Below, in pieces: positions 34,261-35,498 of a DNA stretch of 35,498 nucleotides. Made by a program: the position numbers and the translations under genes. Every line of letters begins with the position of its first letter. Positions within the stretch are counted from its first letter, which is position 1. The notes under the pieces are model-generated. The model saw only the letters and a list, made by a program, of their open reading frames with translations. It was not told where the DNA came from and did no database searches. Source of the DNA: Flavobacteriales bacterium (lineage in GTDB: Bacteria; Bacteroidota; Bacteroidia; Flavobacteriales; BACL11); NCBI GenBank assembly GCA_014381465.1, contig JACNLP010000042.1, positions 128,220-163,717 of the forward strand, read 5' to 3'.

Positions 34261-34264
34261 CACT

Positions 34265-35083
34265 ATGATAAAAAAATGGAAAGAAATAATTGAATCCGCT
34301 TGGGAAAACCGAGAACAATTAAAAGATGTAAAAACTATTGATTGCATCAATTCAATTATTGAAGAAATTGATAAAGGTAGATTGCGTACAGCAGAACCTA
34401 CTAATAATGGATGGAAAGTTAATGATTGGGTAAAAAAAGCAGTAATTCTATATTTTCCTATCAGAAAGATGGAGACTATTGAAATAGGACCACTAGAATT
34501 TCATGATAAAATGAAACTTAAAAGTGGCTATAAAGAACTTGGAGTAAGAGTTGTCCCTCATGCAGTGGCTCGATATGGTGCATATTTAGCTCCTGGCGTA
34601 ATAATGATGCCATCATATGTAAATATTGGCGCTTTTGTTGATAGTGGAACAATGGTAGATACTTGGGCAACTGTTGGTAGTTGCGCTCAAATCGGAAAAA
34701 ATGTACACCTATCTGGTGGAGTTGGGATTGGTGGCGTTTTAGAACCCGTTCAAGCATCTCCAGTGATTATTGAAGATGATGCTTTTATTGGATCTCGATC
34801 AATTGTAGTTGAGGGAGTAAAAGTTGAGAAAGAAGCTGTGTTGGGAGCAAATGTTGTGCTTACTGCTTCAACAAAAATAATTGATGTTAGTGGGGAATCT
34901 CCTGTAGTATACAAAGGAATTATACCTAGTCGTTCAGTAGTAATTCCAGGAACTTATAACAAAGAATTTCCTTCTGGAAACTATGGAGTTCCTTGTGCAT
35001 TAATCATTGGAAAAAGAAAAGAAAGCACTGATAAAAAAACCTCCTTAAATGATGCGCTTAGAGAATATAATGTAGCTGTATAA
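34265..35083 (+). CDS. dapD: tetrahydrodipicolinate N-succinyltransferase
   Basis: 272 residues. It transfers a succinyl group from succinyl-CoA to tetrahydrodipicolinate in the succinylase branch of lysine/diaminopimelate synthesis. Residues 1-100 are the N-terminal helical domain. From about residue 100 the left-handed beta-helix hexapeptide repeats run through GAYLAPGVIMMPSYVNIGAF, DSGTMVDTWATVGSCAQIG, HLSGGVGIGGVLEP and IEDDAFIGSRSIVVEGV. Its length is normal for the family (about 270-275). The stop overlaps the next start by one base (TAATG), suggesting coupling with the glycosyltransferase gene. Confidence 0.96.
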   Translation: MIKKWKEIIESAWENREQLKDVKTIDCINSIIEEIDKGRLRTAEPTNNGWKVNDWVKKAVILYFPIRKMETIEIGPLEFHDKMKLKSGYKELGVRVVPHAVARYGAYLAPGVIMMPSYVNIGAFVDSGTMVDTWATVGSCAQIGKNVHLSGGVGIGGVLEPVQASPVIIEDDAFIGSRSIVVEGVKVEKEAVLGANVVLTASTKIIDVSGESPVVYKGIIPSRSVVIPGTYNKEFPSGNYGVPCALIIGKRKESTDKKTSLNDALREYNVAV

Positions 35084-35498
35084 TGAGAATAGGATTTGAT
35101 GCAAAAAGAGCGTTTTTAAACAACACGGGATTAGGTAATTACTCTCGTGATACTATTCGTATACTCTCTAAATTCTTTGATAAGAATAAATATTTTTTAT
35201 ATACACCAAAAAACAATAATAATCCAAGATTAGGATTTCTTAACAATAGAGAAAATGCATTTATTAGGACTCCTCAATCTCTACTTAATAAAGCCTTAAA
35301 ATCATATTGGAGAAGTAAAAGTATTGTAAAAGATCTATTTACAAATAAAATAGATATTTATCATGGATTAAGCCATGAGCTACCAATTGGAATTGAAAAA
35401 ACAAATATTAAAACTGTCGTTACAATTCATGATTTAATTTTTATTCGTTACCCTCATTTATTTAAAGCAATTGACAGACGAATTTATCTTAAGAAATT
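35083..35498 (+). CDS. glycosyltransferase family 4-like protein (3' end outside window)
   Basis: 138 codons are visible from the ATG overlapping the dapD stop, open to the window end. The start MRIGFDAKRAFLNNTGLGNY is the usual N-terminal Rossmann strand and glycine loop of GT4 (GT-B) enzymes (G.D.R......TG.G.Y). It continues with DIYHGLSHELP and VVTIHDLIFIRYPH, both typical of the acceptor-domain part (H.......P, ..HDl....P). It probably builds a surface polysaccharide or glycolipid; donor and acceptor cannot be told. The C-terminal nucleotide-sugar domain lies beyond the window. Confidence 0.85.
   Translation, partial: MRIGFDAKRAFLNNTGLGNYSRDTIRILSKFFDKNKYFLYTPKNNNNPRLGFLNNRENAFIRTPQSLLNKALKSYWRSKSIVKDLFTNKIDIYHGLSHELPIGIEKTNIKTVVTIHDLIFIRYPHLFKAIDRRIYLKK

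Overview
The window is a piece of a Bacteroidota chromosome, most likely from Flavobacteriales or a close relative. The evidence is the low GC content, signal peptides ending in Ala-Gln, lipoproteins starting Cys-Lys-Lys-Glu/Asp, three cargo proteins with type IX secretion (T9SS) C-terminal sorting domains, families restricted mostly to this phylum (DUF5723, DUF5106-type thioredoxin proteins), and promoters of the TTG-N19-TAnnTTTG type. No tRNA, rRNA, CRISPR array, insertion sequence or phage gene was seen.

Layout. 1-5016 (+): the 3' end of gyrA, overlapping a two-domain M16 metallopeptidase gene, then a secreted TPR protein and a hairpin terminator. 5136-7238 (-): typA/bipA, then a bidirectional terminator and a 65-residue small protein gene. 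7239-8071 has no intact gene; I read within it a decayed second copy of the 65-residue gene (7713-7920, minus) with its own terminator-like hairpin, plus a 131-bp nested inverted repeat. 8072-8545 (+): a secreted DUF4019-like protein.

8542-19518 (-) is the most unusual part: nine tightly packed genes in one direction behind a single good -7 promoter box. In transcription order they encode a lipoprotein with DUF1549/DUF1553-like segments, a polytopic 4Fe-4S membrane protein, an alginate-export-type outer-membrane barrel, a second short lipoprotein of the same DUF1549/1553 style, a Tat-exported DUF1501-like protein, a c-type cytochrome lipoprotein with a CX4CH haem site, another lipoprotein, a 1369-residue CUB/MAM/repeat protein with a type B T9SS domain, and a small membrane protein. 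The pieces look like a cell-envelope redox module built from planctomycete-style DUF1549/1553/1501 parts, with inner-membrane, periplasmic, outer-membrane and surface components. This function is inferred from composition only.

19585-23090: a T9SS type A protein containing a Kazal-like segment; yaaA, complete except for one in-frame stop codon at codon 45; and a divergent EamA transporter. 23154-30109 (+): a TlpA-like thioredoxin lineage protein with a clear promoter, rarA, a large lipoprotein, a DUF5723 outer-membrane protein and kdsA. 30143-34011 (-): a gingipain-like C25 protease exported by T9SS whose stop codon overlaps the GTG start of ruvX. 34265-35498 (+): dapD behind a promoter box only 4 nt from its start, overlapping a glycosyltransferase gene that runs off the window.
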